Assembly: GCA_035772405.1 (NCBI GenBank) | Contig: JAYKKM010000144.1 | Span: 62,001 to 126,000 of the forward strand | Length of the DNA stretch: 64,000 bases | DNA from: Chrysogorgia sp. JL179-B06 | Lineage: Eukaryota > Cnidaria > Anthozoa > Scleralcyonacea > Chrysogorgiidae | Reading direction: 5' to 3' | In this document: positions 52,992 to 62,488 of the stretch, one piece after another | Layout of the letters: each line of letters opens with the position of its first letter | Position numbering within the stretch: position 1 is the first letter of the stretch | Position numbers and translations under genes: made by a program | Notes under the pieces: model-generated | What the model was told of the DNA's origin: nothing | The model's input: the letters and a program-made list of their open reading frames with translations, nothing else | Databases searched by the model: none

Positions 52992-53209
52992 AGTAGTATA
53001 GAAAGTGGGGCTACCAGCACACTTTTTCCATTTTTCATGTCTCAACTTTTTTCTCTGGGGAACTAGGCACTTTTTCCGTTTTTGTATTCCACATATAATT
53101 TTCGAGCAAATATGTGGAATCCAAAAACTGAAAAAGTGCTTAGTTCTCCAGAGAAGTTGAGACATTCAAATGGAGAAAGTGTGCTGTTACCACCACTTTC
53201 GAGACTACT
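52992..53209. repeat. terminal palindrome of element 2
   Basis: A ~218-bp imperfect palindrome centred near 53100. The outer arm has CAGCACACTTTTTCC and the inner arm has GGAGAAAGTGTGCTG. The extreme AGTAGTATAGAAAGTGGG is mirrored by CCACTTTCGAGACTACT. Its inner arm contains the PolB start codon (53112). Confidence 0.85.
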
Positions 53210-54675
53210 AATAGACAATATGTCGCATGGTTTGGAGTCTATTAGACATGTGTCAGCTAGTAGGCTACAGAGTGAGGTGTCTAGACGTGGGGCTGCTGTG
53301 GGTGAGGATGTCGCTCGTAACAAGACTATGTCAAGCAATATTACACATGATCCTGATATGGGATTTATTTCGAGTCATGAGTTGAGTGGGGCTCATGATT
53401 CAAAAAGGTCTAAGGACTTAGCTATATTAAATAATAAAACGACTCGTATGAAAAAGTCTGAACGTAAACGTAACCCTATTATGGGTGGTAATGTCGCTCG
53501 TAGTGGTACACTATCGAGTGGTGGTGCACATGATCCTGCTATAGGTTCTGGTAATTTAGTTATACCGAATATTAAGATGAGTTTTCTAGAGAGGATGTCT
53601 GGCTATCTAGCTGATGCTAAAGCATTGGGGTATAAGTGGATGGATCTTATTAGGAGAGGATCTAGAGAGAACGTTATTAGTAGAGTCACCAGAGTTAGGG
53701 AGGTCAGAGAAGTTCGAAAGGCTAGACGTGATCTTAGGCGATATGTGAGGAGGTCACGACTAAGTCAGGATGCCTCAGACAAAGAGTACAAGAGAATCAC
53801 TAGTCTTATTGCTAAGATGAAACGTCCTACTGTAGTGCAAAGGAGAGTTGCTCTAAAAGGGTACACCAAGTCGTATAGTGTTAAGGTGATCGACAGTAAG
53901 GATTCACTAAAACAACTAGTCAAGACTAGAGGAGTAGTGGGCTCAACTTTACAGAAAGAGTTAGAAAGACTGAAAGGTTTAAAGTTTTCCGAGACATTGA
54001 AAGTGACTCTAGAGAAACAAATTGGTAATGGAGAGTCTGAGTTTAAGACAGCCTTCTTCAATAGTGTGGTCAAAACAGTGACTAATAGTGTTGATATTAG
54101 TGGGACTACGAAGCAAGCTAGTGAGTAGATAGTGAATCGTATAGCTGTGTGGTTGTCAGAAGGGTCTGGGTGGGTTGTAGATAGTGTTAATGATCACTAT
54201 ATTAATGTGGTAGTGTATAAGCCTCTTAAAGGATCGAGTTATATTGAGCTACCGGAAGAGTTGAGGAACGCGTCGAAAGGTTTGATTAATATAAAGAATG
54301 AAGATGACAAGTGTTTCATGTGGTGTCACGTGTTGCACAAGTGTCCTGTAGGAAAGAATCCGCAGAGAGTGTCGAAGCACAAGAAGAACGTAGGTTCTGT
54401 CAATTATGAAGGAGTGAGATTTCCAGTGGATACGAAACAGTATAAAAAGATTGAGAGGCAGAATGATATTAGCATCAGCGTGTTTGGGTATGAGGACAAG
54501 CAGCCATTCCCTATCTACGTTTCTGAGGAGAAGTGTGAGGATCATATGGACCTGCTGCTAATAACGAATGGTGTTAAACGACACTACATGTACGTGTACA
54601 TCAAAGACTTTGGTAGGTTTATGTGTGGTCAGTCTAATCACAAGTGTCGTAAGAATTTCTGTAGGTACTGTCTTC

Positions 54676-56019
54676 CAGGGGCGGATTTAGCGTAGGTCAA
54701 ACCGGTCATGCGACTGATGTAATTTTTTGCTAGCATAAAAAATTCCGAATCGACCTTCAGCAGTCGCTGTAAAAATTGCGCAATTACAACAAGGTCCAGT
54801 TGTTTCATAATCATTCGTGATTTTATTCGTAATTCATCGGCACTGACGGCACAGGCTCTCTCGCCCGCGTCTTTCCCGCGGCGGAGGTACAAATAACAAT
54901 GTGAGCAGTCTTCAGTCTTCTTCTCAGCGGTCTTCCGCATGAGCTTTGACCGATCTGAGTCATTTTCCAGCTATTTGATTGGTCAATACACCGATCTCCA
55001 TGGTGATCGGCCAATTTGACCGATCTGCGGGGCGTTCTGACCGGTCTTGGTGATCAGGGTCTCATACATGAGCCACCTGATTGGTTAATTCAGACAAATA
55101 CCGTGTTCTTATTCGCTACTCCATTTGACCGATCTTGACCAATTCACAGCGTGTGGTATCCATCAGTTTACTGTATTATTCAGCAATGGCTCGCGGTATT
55201 TACGAAACTGTTCTATCAGGGTTTGAAAGAAACGATGAACATTGTCTGCAAGAAGTGTACGATGATCTGGTGAGGCAAATCAACGTTTCGCGCAAGAGTT
55301 CTGTCGACGAACTACTCAGTGCGGTAAACAGCACTTCAAGCTTTCTTAGCAGGAATTTTGGCGCAGAGAAACTAATCCAAAATATGTCCGCGATCGGAAA
55401 GGCAAGGGTTGTACAGGCCACGGCGATCATGTAAATGTATATATTGATTGATAAACTACTGTCTTACTAGTCTTAAACTAGTGTATTGATAATCTAGTAT
55501 TGCTATTGCGAATTGTGCGTCTCTGGCCCGCTGGCCGTAATCGTTGCTCAATTACCATATAACATATATTTACATATATACCGTCGACAAAACGACGATT
55601 AAGATTTAGCTATATTCGATTCGAGTTTACCGGTTCCGTGTAACCTATATTTAAGCGTTTCGTATTGACTTTAAAAAGGTTTAAACTTCATATTGACCGA
55701 TTGTTGTTGAACCTCGTTGTCTGGTGTATGAAATACGACCTGGCTATTCATTGCCTTTGACAGGAAGTTGAGAATAAATAATTCATGTTTTATCAAAGTT
55801 CGAATTGCACAAAAAAACTTATAAAAAATAATAAAATGTTTCATAAAAACATGTTTGAAAACATTAAATCAAATGCTCAAAAGTGCTGTCAGATCGCGGG
55901 AAATGCCATTTCAGAGACCCAAATTCAAAAATTTTCCGGGGGAGAATCCCCCCGTACCCCCTACATATGTGTACCCCGCCATTTTGACTAACGTATAAAA
56001 ATTCCTAGATCCGCCCCTG
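54676..56019. mobile_element. non-autonomous hAT-type transposon
   Basis: A 1,344-bp insert flanked by exact 8-bp duplicates CTGTCTTC (54668-54675 and 56020-56027). The ends are CAGGGGCGGATTTAG and, inverted, CAGGGGCGGATCTAG. The 8-bp duplication and CAGGGG ends are diagnostic of the hAT superfamily. No transposase is present. It splits the PolB zinc-finger region. The interior includes GACCGATCT motifs repeated several times around 54945-55135. Confidence 0.9.
55186..55434 (+). CDS. short open frame carried inside the hAT element
   Basis: An 82-residue frame starting MARGIYETVLSGFE, with the look of a helical protein (LQEVYDDLVRQINVSRKSS). The 3' end runs ATCATGTAAATG, where GTAAAT could serve as a splice donor, so this might be a captured first exon of a host gene. 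No homologue is recognised. The evidence is weak: open frame and amino-acid composition only. Confidence 0.3.
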   Translation: MARGIYETVLSGFERNDEHCLQEVYDDLVRQINVSRKSSVDELLSAVNSTSSFLSRNFGAEKLIQNMSAIGKARVVQATAIM

Positions 56020-58602
56020 CTGTCTTCATTGTTTTACTACCAATGAGATTCTAGAGAATCATAAGGAGGTTTGTGTGGTGGTAAATGGTAAGCAAGCGAT
56101 CAAGATGCCAGATGAAGAAGACAGCACTCTTGGGTATGAAAACTTTCATAAACAATTAGAGGTACCATTCGTAATATACGCAGACTTCGAGGCTATCACA
56201 GAGAAGGTCGACAACGTGACACCACTCACAGGATCGTACACTAGCGAGTACCAAAGACACACGGACTGTGGGTATGGATACAAAGTAGTGTGCTGTTATG
56301 ACGATAAATATAGTAAACCAGTAGAGATGTTTCGAGGTAAGAACGCGGTTAGGAAGTTCATGAAAAAGATGTTAGAGGAGGTTAAATACTGCAAGAAAGT
56401 TAGAAAGGAGCATTTTAATAAGGACATGGTGATGACCATAGCTGATAAGGTTAACTTCAAGGAAGCGACTAAATGTCATATTTGTGATAGGAAATATAAA
56501 CGTAGAGACGTGAGAGTTAGAGATCATTGTCATATCACTGGTAAATATAGAGGTTCAGCACATCAGTTATGTAATAGGAACTATAGACTGACTGATAAGG
56601 TACCTGTCATATTTCATAATCTAAGAGGATACGACAGCCACTTCATAATGCAAGAGATAGGCAAGCTAGGTCAGAAAATCAACGTCATACCAAATAATAT
56701 GGAGAAATATATGGCATTCATGTTAGGTAAACATATAGTGTTTCTAGATAGTTTCCAGTTCATGAGCTCTAGTCTAGCCAACCTAGTGAACAACCTACCA
56801 AAGGAATGTCTCAAGTACACGTCTGAACTATTTCAAGGTGAGGAGCTAGAGTTGGTGTCGCGAAAAGGTGTGTACCCATATGACTATATGGATAGTTTCG
56901 ATAAGTTTAACGAACTTGAGTTGCCATCAAAGGAGAGTTTCTACAGCATCCTAAACGACGAGCATGTGTCAGACACAGACTATGAGCACGCTCAAGAAGT
57001 GTGGGAGACAATGGGTGTGGAGAATATGGGTGAGTACCACGACCTATACCTAAAGTCTGACGTATTACTACTGGCTGACATGTTCGAGAACTTTAGAAGA
57101 ACGTGTAAACAGTACTACCAGTTAGATCCTTGTCATTACTTCACATCACCTGGACTATCGTGGGACGCTGCTCTAAAGATGACAGGAGTGGAACTAAAGT
57201 TGATGACTAACATTGATATGTTTCAGTTTATTGAGAAAGGAATGCGGGGTGGTGTCTCCTGCATAACACATAGACACGGAGAAGCTAATAACAAGTACAT
57301 GAAAGGGTATGATAGTAGTAAACCATCGAAACATATCGTATACTTTAGATGCTAATAACCTTTATGGTTGGGCTATGTGTCAGTATCTACCGACTGGTGG
57401 GTTTGAGTGGGTCGAAGGTTTTGACATCAACAATCTAGATAAATATAACAACGACTCAGACAAAGGGTTGATACTCGAGGTTGATTTAGAGTACCCAGAG
57501 GAGTTACACGATCTTCACAACGACTATCCTTTAGCCCCTGAGAGGATGAAAGTAAGTAGTGATATGTTGTCAAACTATTGTAAGACGATCCAAAACAAGT
57601 TTAAGATATCTGTTGGAGAGGTTGCAAAGCTTGTACCCAACCTAAACGGTAAGAGTAAGTATGTCGTTCATTATAGAAACCTACAGTTATACAGAAGTTT
57701 GGGAATGAAGGTTAAGAAGGTACATAGAGTACTTCAGTTCGATCAGTCACCATGGCTCAAGCAATATATCGACTTTAACACGGATAAGAGAACCCAAGCA
57801 AAGAATGACTTTGAGAAAGACTTTTTTAAGCTCATGAATAATAGTGTGTTTGGAAAGACTATGGAGAATCTACGAAAGCGTGTGAATGTGGAGTTAGTAA
57901 CAGACAAGGAAAAACTGAAGAAACTAACGTCAAACCAACCTTTGTTAGCAGTAAAATATTTGACAATAACTTGGTAGCAGTTCACAAGATCAAAGAGACA
58001 CTAACTCTAAATAGACCAGCATACGTAGGTATGTGTATTCTAGACTTATCAAAGACATTGATGTACGACTTCCACTACAATAACATCAAAAAGGAGTATG
58101 GCAACAAAGCCAAACTACTATTAACAGACACGGATAGCCTAATGTATGAGATTGAGACGGAGGATGTGTACAAAGACATGTACGCTAACAAAGAAATGTT
58201 CGACTTTAGTGGATATGATAAGTCATCTCCTTACTTCGACCTAACCAACAAGAAGGTTATTGGTAAAATGAAGGATGAGACATTAGGAGTCCCAATCGTT
58301 GAGTTCGTTGGTTTAAGGTCGAAAATGTATAGCTACATAAAAGAGGATGGAAAAGGTGGGAAGACTGCTAAAGGTATCAAGAAGAGTACCATTAGAAATA
58401 ATATAAGACACGACAACTATAAAAGTGTCCTGACAAATGGTGAGCAAATGTCTCACATAATTAAAACTATTCGCAGCAAGAGCCACCAACTAGGAAGCTA
58501 TGAAATAAATAAGATATCCTTAAGTTGCTTTGACGACAAGCGACATATACTACCAGACGGTGTGTCTAGCTATGCGTATGGACATTACAAAATAGTCCAG
58601 AA

Positions 58603-58782
58603 CTAGCTGTTTAGGTTCCTAAAATGTTTTTTAGTCTTGATGTGTTTATATTTAGAGGTCACGTGGTATGACTGGTCGCATGTCTCACACACCCACTTAT
58701 GAGTTCTCATCCACTCTTTGGTTTGCGCTCTGGCTGCTATTAAAGCTTCTTCTTTGGTTTGGTAAATTTTTGGTCTTGCCAT
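58603..58782 (-). CDS. small C2H2-type zinc-finger protein
   Basis: 59 residues: MARPKIYQTKEEALIAA, then WVCETC and later HIKTKKH. C32 and C35 with H47 and H53 give a C-x2-C-x11-H-x5-H finger. The start shares one base with the stop of the upstream zinc-ribbon gene (TAATG). The 3' end overlaps the convergent PolB stop by a few bases (CTAG). It has no counterpart in element 1. A nucleic-acid-binding role is inferred. Confidence 0.65.
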   Translation of the reverse strand: MARPKIYQTKEEALIAARAQTKEWMRTHKWVCETCDQSYHVTSKYKHIKTKKHFRNLNS

Positions 58783-59408
58783 TATATATTACTATATATT
58801 TTATTTACCCACTCATTGTAGTATGGATCTCCTCTCCCATCCCAACCTAGATCCTTGTATACTACACTATACAGGTTATACTCGAATCGTACCTTAACCT
58901 TACCAGGTTTGAGGTCGTTAAGACTACCTCTCAACTCTATACCTCTTCTAGAGCATATTCTTATGACATAGAAAATATATTTCGATATGTTCTTGACAAT
59001 CAGTTTGTTTCTTTTAAGAGACCATATTATCTCTATAAAGTCACTGACAACTGTTGGTATGTCACTCTCGTTAACTAGTCCAGTCAACATTCTATCTAGC
59101 CACTTACTATAACTATGAGCCGATTTCTTGTACATCCAAATGTTAGGTACAAAGTTTCTCACGCGTCCGTAGGTAGTCTCTCCACACTTGTTACAACTAA
59201 ATACACCATCTTCGATTTGGGTTCTGTGGTTACTACACTCGTAACAGTATGTGGTGTCGTGCCACTTTTTTGGTGTTGCGTCCTTACTTCCGTTCTTGAT
59301 CTCGTCCAATGTGTACCCTAATGTAGTACCACTCCAATTTTTTGATGTTTCAATCTCATCCAATGTATACCCAGCATAGAACATTCTCATTGTACGTTCG
59401 TCAACCAT
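58782..59408 (-). CDS. zinc-ribbon protein, candidate VLTF3-like factor (element 2)
   Basis: A 208-residue homologue of the 26985 gene. The zinc ribbon is C55/C58 and C72/C75. The conserved helical part has KYIFYVIRICSRR and a closing LGW. The N-terminal GYTLDEI occurs twice (13-19 and 31-37), a small internal duplication not seen in element 1. Upstream, GTATAGTAACTTAA precedes the ATG. It looks intact although PolB is dead. Confidence 0.6.
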   Translation of the reverse strand: MVDERTMRMFYAGYTLDEIETSKNWSGTTLGYTLDEIKNGSKDATPKKWHDTTYCYECSNHRTQIEDGVFSCNKCGETTYGRVRNFVPNIWMYKKSAHSYSKWLDRMLTGLVNESDIPTVVSDFIEIIWSLKRNKLIVKNISKYIFYVIRICSRRGIELRGSLNDLKPGKVKVRFEYNLYSVVYKDLGWDGRGDPYYNEWVNKIYSNI

Positions 59409-59440
59409 TTAAGTTACTATACTATATATATATCTTTAGA

Positions 59441-59632
59441 CTATAGTGTAGTAATTTCGTGGTTGTCGGTTAGTGTCTCCCACTCACACTTTATTGTTGT
59501 GACCTGTTTTAGAGCGTCTGATAGTAGTTGTTCCAACTCTTCTATCTGACGAGTTTGGTAAGAGAGTGTCTCTGTCAAGTTACGCTTTTTATCAAATTCC
59601 ATAGCCATCTCCTTCAAAGTTTTAGTGCTCAT
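59441..59632 (-). CDS. short coiled-coil protein
   Basis: 63 residues, almost entirely heptad-like (LSYQTRQIEELEQLLSDAL). It lies between the 138-residue and 208-residue genes with a 2-bp gap upstream, and GTGTTATAGAA precedes the start. There is no counterpart in element 1. Function unknown. Confidence 0.55.
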   Translation of the reverse strand: MSTKTLKEMAMEFDKKRNLTETLSYQTRQIEELEQLLSDALKQVTTIKCEWETLTDNHEITTL

Positions 59633-59634
59633 TT

Positions 59635-60051
59635 CTATAACACTCTATATATTAAGTAACCTAAAGGTAGTCCAACAACTCCAACGAATACCGTTTGGTA
59701 TTCTTTCATCTCATCTGAGGGTTTGTAATAGTCTGACAACTCAGGCTCTTTACTAAATGTCTTCCCATCATACTGCATCGTCAGTACTTGTCTTAGTTGG
59801 TCCAGAGCGTGGTTCGTGTCGTTTATGTCTGCGTTAGCATCTGACAATTGTTGTCTTAATTCCTGGACTTTGTCTCTCTGACGAATCTCGTTCTCGTAGA
59901 ACTTTTCTTTCGCTCTTGCAAGACTTTCCAATGCTTTGTTGTGTCTCTTTATCTCTGTCTCGTAGCCGGTGTGGTTTAGCTTGCTGAATATAAATCCAGC
60001 TCCTGCGAATGCTATAGCGTTGAATAAACCACCTGCTATCACACTAGCCAT
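59635..60051 (-). CDS. coiled-coil protein with hydrophobic ends (element 2)
   Basis: A 138-residue homologue of the 26541 gene: hydrophobic N-terminus, FSKLNHTGYE motif, coiled coil with DANADINDTNHAL, C-terminal membrane span. GTAATACATA abuts the ATG. Conservation of the core across two diverged elements supports a real protein. Confidence 0.78.
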   Translation of the reverse strand: MASVIAGGLFNAIAFAGAGFIFSKLNHTGYETEIKRHNKALESLARAKEKFYENEIRQRDKVQELRQQLSDANADINDTNHALDQLRQVLTMQYDGKTFSKEPELSDYYKPSDEMKEYQTVFVGVVGLPLGYLIYRVL

Positions 60052-60067
60052 TATGTATTACGTTAGA

Positions 60068-60301
60068 TTATTTTGAGAACGGGTCAATAGGTAAGTATTT
60101 CTTGCTCTGCGCCCACTTAACGAGTAGCGTTGAAACGCCTACAGCAGTCGCTACCTTGAGGGTGCCCTTTACTGATTCAGGGGTACCCAACGGTTCTTTT
60201 AGTACTTTCTTTGATGCCATGGATACGGCTACGGCTCCAGCAGTCACAAGGGCTGCGTCGTATAGCTCGTTCATCAGTTCTTTTCTATCTATTGATGCCA
60301 T
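60068..60301 (-). CDS. small membrane protein (IDRKELMNELYDA family, element 2)
   Basis: A 77-residue homologue of the 26300 gene with identical IDRKELMNELYDA, two hydrophobic helices and a PIDPF end. CGTATAATAT directly precedes the ATG. Confidence 0.78.
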   Translation of the reverse strand: MASIDRKELMNELYDAALVTAGAVAVSMASKKVLKEPLGTPESVKGTLKVATAVGVSTLLVKWAQSKKYLPIDPFSK

Positions 60302-60318
60302 ATATTATACGATATGTT

Positions 60319-60618
60319 TTAATCGAGGCTGTCGAGTTTACGTGATGGTTTTATAACAACGGTCTTAGGCTCCACTACTTGTTTGTCTTGTCTCATCGTG
60401 TAATACAGTGAGCTAGCGGCTATTACCACTCCTATAGTAGGCCTACCTATGATGTATCCGTAGTTAAAACTTTCGTCCTCACTTATCACTCTCTCTCTCA
60501 TCTTCCTCTCTTTGGCTGCTTTAGATATAGCAGCCAAGCGTTTGCCTGCCTCTACTCTCTTAGGGTCTTTAACCCTTGTTGTCGACGTTATAATAGGTAC
60601 AGACTCATTGTCAGTCAT
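60319..60618 (-). CDS. small single-span membrane protein (element 2)
   Basis: A 99-residue homologue of the 25943 gene with conserved VKDPKRVEAGKRLA and one membrane span near 56-74. It is preceded by ACGTATAATATAG at the ATG and, further upstream, by phased CTGTGAG boxes as in element 1. Confidence 0.78.
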   Translation of the reverse strand: MTDNESVPIITSTTRVKDPKRVEAGKRLAAISKAAKERKMRERVISEDESFNYGYIIGRPTIGVVIAASSLYYTMRQDKQVVEPKTVVIKPSRKLDSLD

Positions 60619-60639
60619 CTATATTATACGTGATATCTC

Positions 60640-60681
60640 GTCACAGATCGTCTCACAGTCATCTCACAGATTATCTCACAG
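60640..60681 (-). promoter_or_regulatory. phased CTGTGAG box array (element 2)
   Basis: On the + strand, CTCACAG occurs at 60652, 60663 and 60675, with one variant GTCACAG at 60640, so the spacing is 12, 11 and 12. It lies upstream of the 99-residue gene and overlaps the last codons of the Bro-N gene. It mirrors the element 1 array at 25864-25916. Confidence 0.75.
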
Positions 60682-61482
60682 ATAGAGTATTCGATGAAAG
60701 TATCTTTGGTGATTAAACAGTGTGGTTTCACTCTTAAATCTCCTATTACAGTACTCACACAGGACTCTAGAGTCTATCATATATGTCTCTATGAAATGTA
60801 TTATCTCATGTTGGTCTGAGGATAGTAATGTGTTGTACCCTTGTGATCTTAGTCTCCTTAATACCCTCAACTGGTTATTCCTAATAACCCCATTACCTTT
60901 CGGTGTTTTGAACTCTATAGCAAAACCATTGTATCTCTTGTGTAGTTGTGGAACTATCAAATCTGGTTGCCCACCACTGTAACCTTTCTTCCATCCATCT
61001 ATTCTTTTAGTAGATGTGTCTTGGTACTCACCCAACCCTGGGATGACTATTGTTGGGTGATACTCTCTAATATATTTAACTATATCATAATGCAAGTCTG
61101 TCTCATTCATTATTGATAACTGGTTGCATTGTGTGTACTGACCCGTCTTTCTAATAGACGGTAGGACTTCTGTGAATACCCATTTTTGAAACTTCTTGGC
61201 TGACTCAAGTTTCGACGAAAATATTAGAGCGTAGATTCCTGGTTCTGATAAGTACACCGTATGTGGTTGTGAGTTTAAAGGGGGGTCTGATCCCGACCCC
61301 CCTTTAAATACCTCTTGTTTGACCTTATATTCGTCGTCGACATAGGTCCTAATAGCCCATTTAGTATTTTCGTACCCTAGAGCTTTTGCCACGTCTCTTC
61401 CACAGAACCATATATTATCTCCTTCCTTGATAGTCATGACTGATTTATTCTCAAAACTGAAATTTTTGACAAGGCTCGTCAT
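60676..61482 (-). CDS. Bro-N / nuclease / zinc-finger protein (element 2)
   Basis: About 268 residues from the chosen Met at 61482; an upstream Met at 61524 exists, but the sequence just before 61482 is ACAGTATATTATAT, a shared promoter motif. The Bro-N part has WFCGRDVAKALGY, the nuclease core has PD then EFK, and the C-terminus has a C2H2 finger (LCEYC...HQRYFH). A glycine-rich insert (KGGSGSDPP) interrupts the Bro-N domain compared with element 1. It is oriented toward the CTGTGAG boxes. Confidence 0.75.
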   Translation of the reverse strand: MTSLVKNFSFENKSVMTIKEGDNIWFCGRDVAKALGYENTKWAIRTYVDDEYKVKQEVFKGGSGSDPPLNSQPHTVYLSEPGIYALIFSSKLESAKKFQKWVFTEVLPSIRKTGQYTQCNQLSIMNETDLHYDIVKYIREYHPTIVIPGLGEYQDTSTKRIDGWKKGYSGGQPDLIVPQLHKRYNGFAIEFKTPKGNGVIRNNQLRVLRRLRSQGYNTLLSSDQHEIIHFIETYMIDSRVLCEYCNRRFKSETTLFNHQRYFHRILYL

Positions 61483-61497
61483 ATATAATATACTGTG
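61483..61497 (-). promoter_or_regulatory. TATA-like motif upstream of the Bro-N gene (element 2)
   Basis: On the minus strand, CACAGTATATTATAT runs straight into the ATG. The same ACAGTATATTAT precedes the + strand gene at 20707 in element 1. Confidence 0.55.
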
Positions 61498-61599
61498 TGT
61501 AATATTATAAGTGACTCTGACCAAGGTCTCGTTTTGAGACCTTGGTTAGAGTAGTCTATTTTATCGCTCAAAAAGCTGAGGTCCCATTTTGGGACCTCA

Positions 61600-61810
61600 G
61601 TTTTCGTCGTCTTTTATGCGGAAAACACCCCTGGTTCTGATATGAGTATCGTGTTTGGTTGTAAGTTTAAAGGGGGTCTGATTCGCGCCCCCCTTGTGTC
61701 TCGTATACTTTATTGTACCTTTTCACCATTCCATTGATTGGTGGGCATAAGTCAGTCACATTATCGTCCAACACTTTAACGTCTGAGAGAAACGTTGACT
61801 CGTTGTAAGG
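61600..61810 (-). pseudogene. relic of a second Bro-N gene
   Basis: The minus strand here contains LNLQPNTILISEPG, closely matching the LNSQPHTVYLSEPG stretch of the adjacent Bro-N gene. Upstream are a similar GGG-rich insert with one C fewer and a shifted frame, and a stop follows soon after. It appears to be a decayed partial duplicate. Confidence 0.6.
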
Positions 61811-61831
61811 AAGACCTCTAAGATATATATG

Positions 61832-61971
61832 TTATTTACCGGCTGGGAGGTCCGTACTGGAAAAATATTTTCCCGAAGTCTCAGAAGCGGCCCGAGACCG
61901 AAGGTCGAGGGCCGCTTCTGAGACTGAGGGAAAATATTTTTCCAGTACGGACCGACCAAAACGGTAAATAA
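61832..61971. repeat. 140-bp near-perfect palindrome (MITE-like)
   Basis: TTATTTACCG at the left is mirrored by CGGTAAATAA at the right. The inner arms share GGTCCGTACTGGAAAAATA and CAGAAGCGGCCC. Further GGTCCGTA motifs occur to 62110. It is probably a nested miniature element inserted between the Bro-N relic and the 129-residue gene. No coding. Confidence 0.75.
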
Positions 61972-62093
61972 CGTGTTTATTTTTTTTGAGCAAAGTCAAA
62001 AAAATTGCAATTTTTTGGCGCGAAAAGTTGCGAGAGGTCCGTACTGGTGTGATACGGACCTCGTACTCAGCCAATCAAAAGGCTCTATTTTAG

Positions 62094-62483
62094 TTACGGA
62101 CCTGAGTTACGGACCTCAAAAAAAATAAACGATGTTATTTGTGTCAGTATCTTTTTGTAGCTAGTGTGTGCGAACTTACAATGCTCCACTCTACTCGTCA
62201 GATTAGATTTAGCCAAGTAACCTTGGATGATCACACCAGGACCACTAATACAAGCAATGATTAGAGGGTTAGCGGTTATCGATCCAGCTACAATCCCTAC
62301 TGTCGTTAACCCTATGCTAGTCATGTTTAACGATAGTTTAACTTTCTTCAACCTCTTGTATTTCCATTTGTAACAGGCTTCTAGTTTGTGGTAGTACGCG
62401 TACAAGCGTTTGAGCTCTAGTACCTCTTCCTCTGACATATCCTTTGATATGTGATTGAAAACAACAACTGACTTCTTCCTCAT
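62094..62483 (-). CDS. membrane hairpin protein
   Basis: 129 residues. A charged tyrosine/lysine-rich N-terminal half (LKRLYAYYHKLEACYKWKYK) is followed by two adjacent hydrophobic segments (about 53-70 and 73-90) with a short turn. The last codons (RNSGP) are encoded by the GGTCCGTA-type repeat DNA, so the original C-terminus may have been altered by insertion. It sits where element 1 has its two small MG-start genes. AGCTAAGATAT precedes the ATG. Function unknown. Confidence 0.6.
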   Translation of the reverse strand: MRKKSVVVFNHISKDMSEEEVLELKRLYAYYHKLEACYKWKYKRLKKVKLSLNMTSIGLTTVGIVAGSITANPLIIACISGPGVIIQGYLAKSNLTSRVEHCKFAHTSYKKILTQITSFIFFEVRNSGP

Positions 62484-62488
62484 ATATC

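Larger units (their letters stand above)
53112..58606 (+). pseudogene. polB: PolB of element 2, multiply broken
   Basis: Homologue of the element 1 polymerase; the first ATG is at 53112. The N-terminal extension of ~245 residues differs from element 1. It contains an internal repeat (residues ~64-84 and ~125-145, both with VAR...HDP) and a very basic helix at ~190-217. Visible lesions are a TAG at 54126-54128 where element 1 has a Gln codon, a hAT insertion at 54676-56019, a one-base gain in the T run at 57344-57346, and a one-base loss in the A run near 57932. Exonuclease (YADFEA, GYDSHF, YLKSDVLLLAD) and polymerase motifs (NNSVFGK, DTDS) are still recognisable across the pieces. Orientation relative to the other genes is opposite to element 1. 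Confidence 0.93.

Noticed and set aside
58668..58850. 60-residue plus-strand frame beyond PolB of element 2
   Set aside because: It is the antisense of the small zinc-finger gene and the zinc-ribbon gene end, which have better support.
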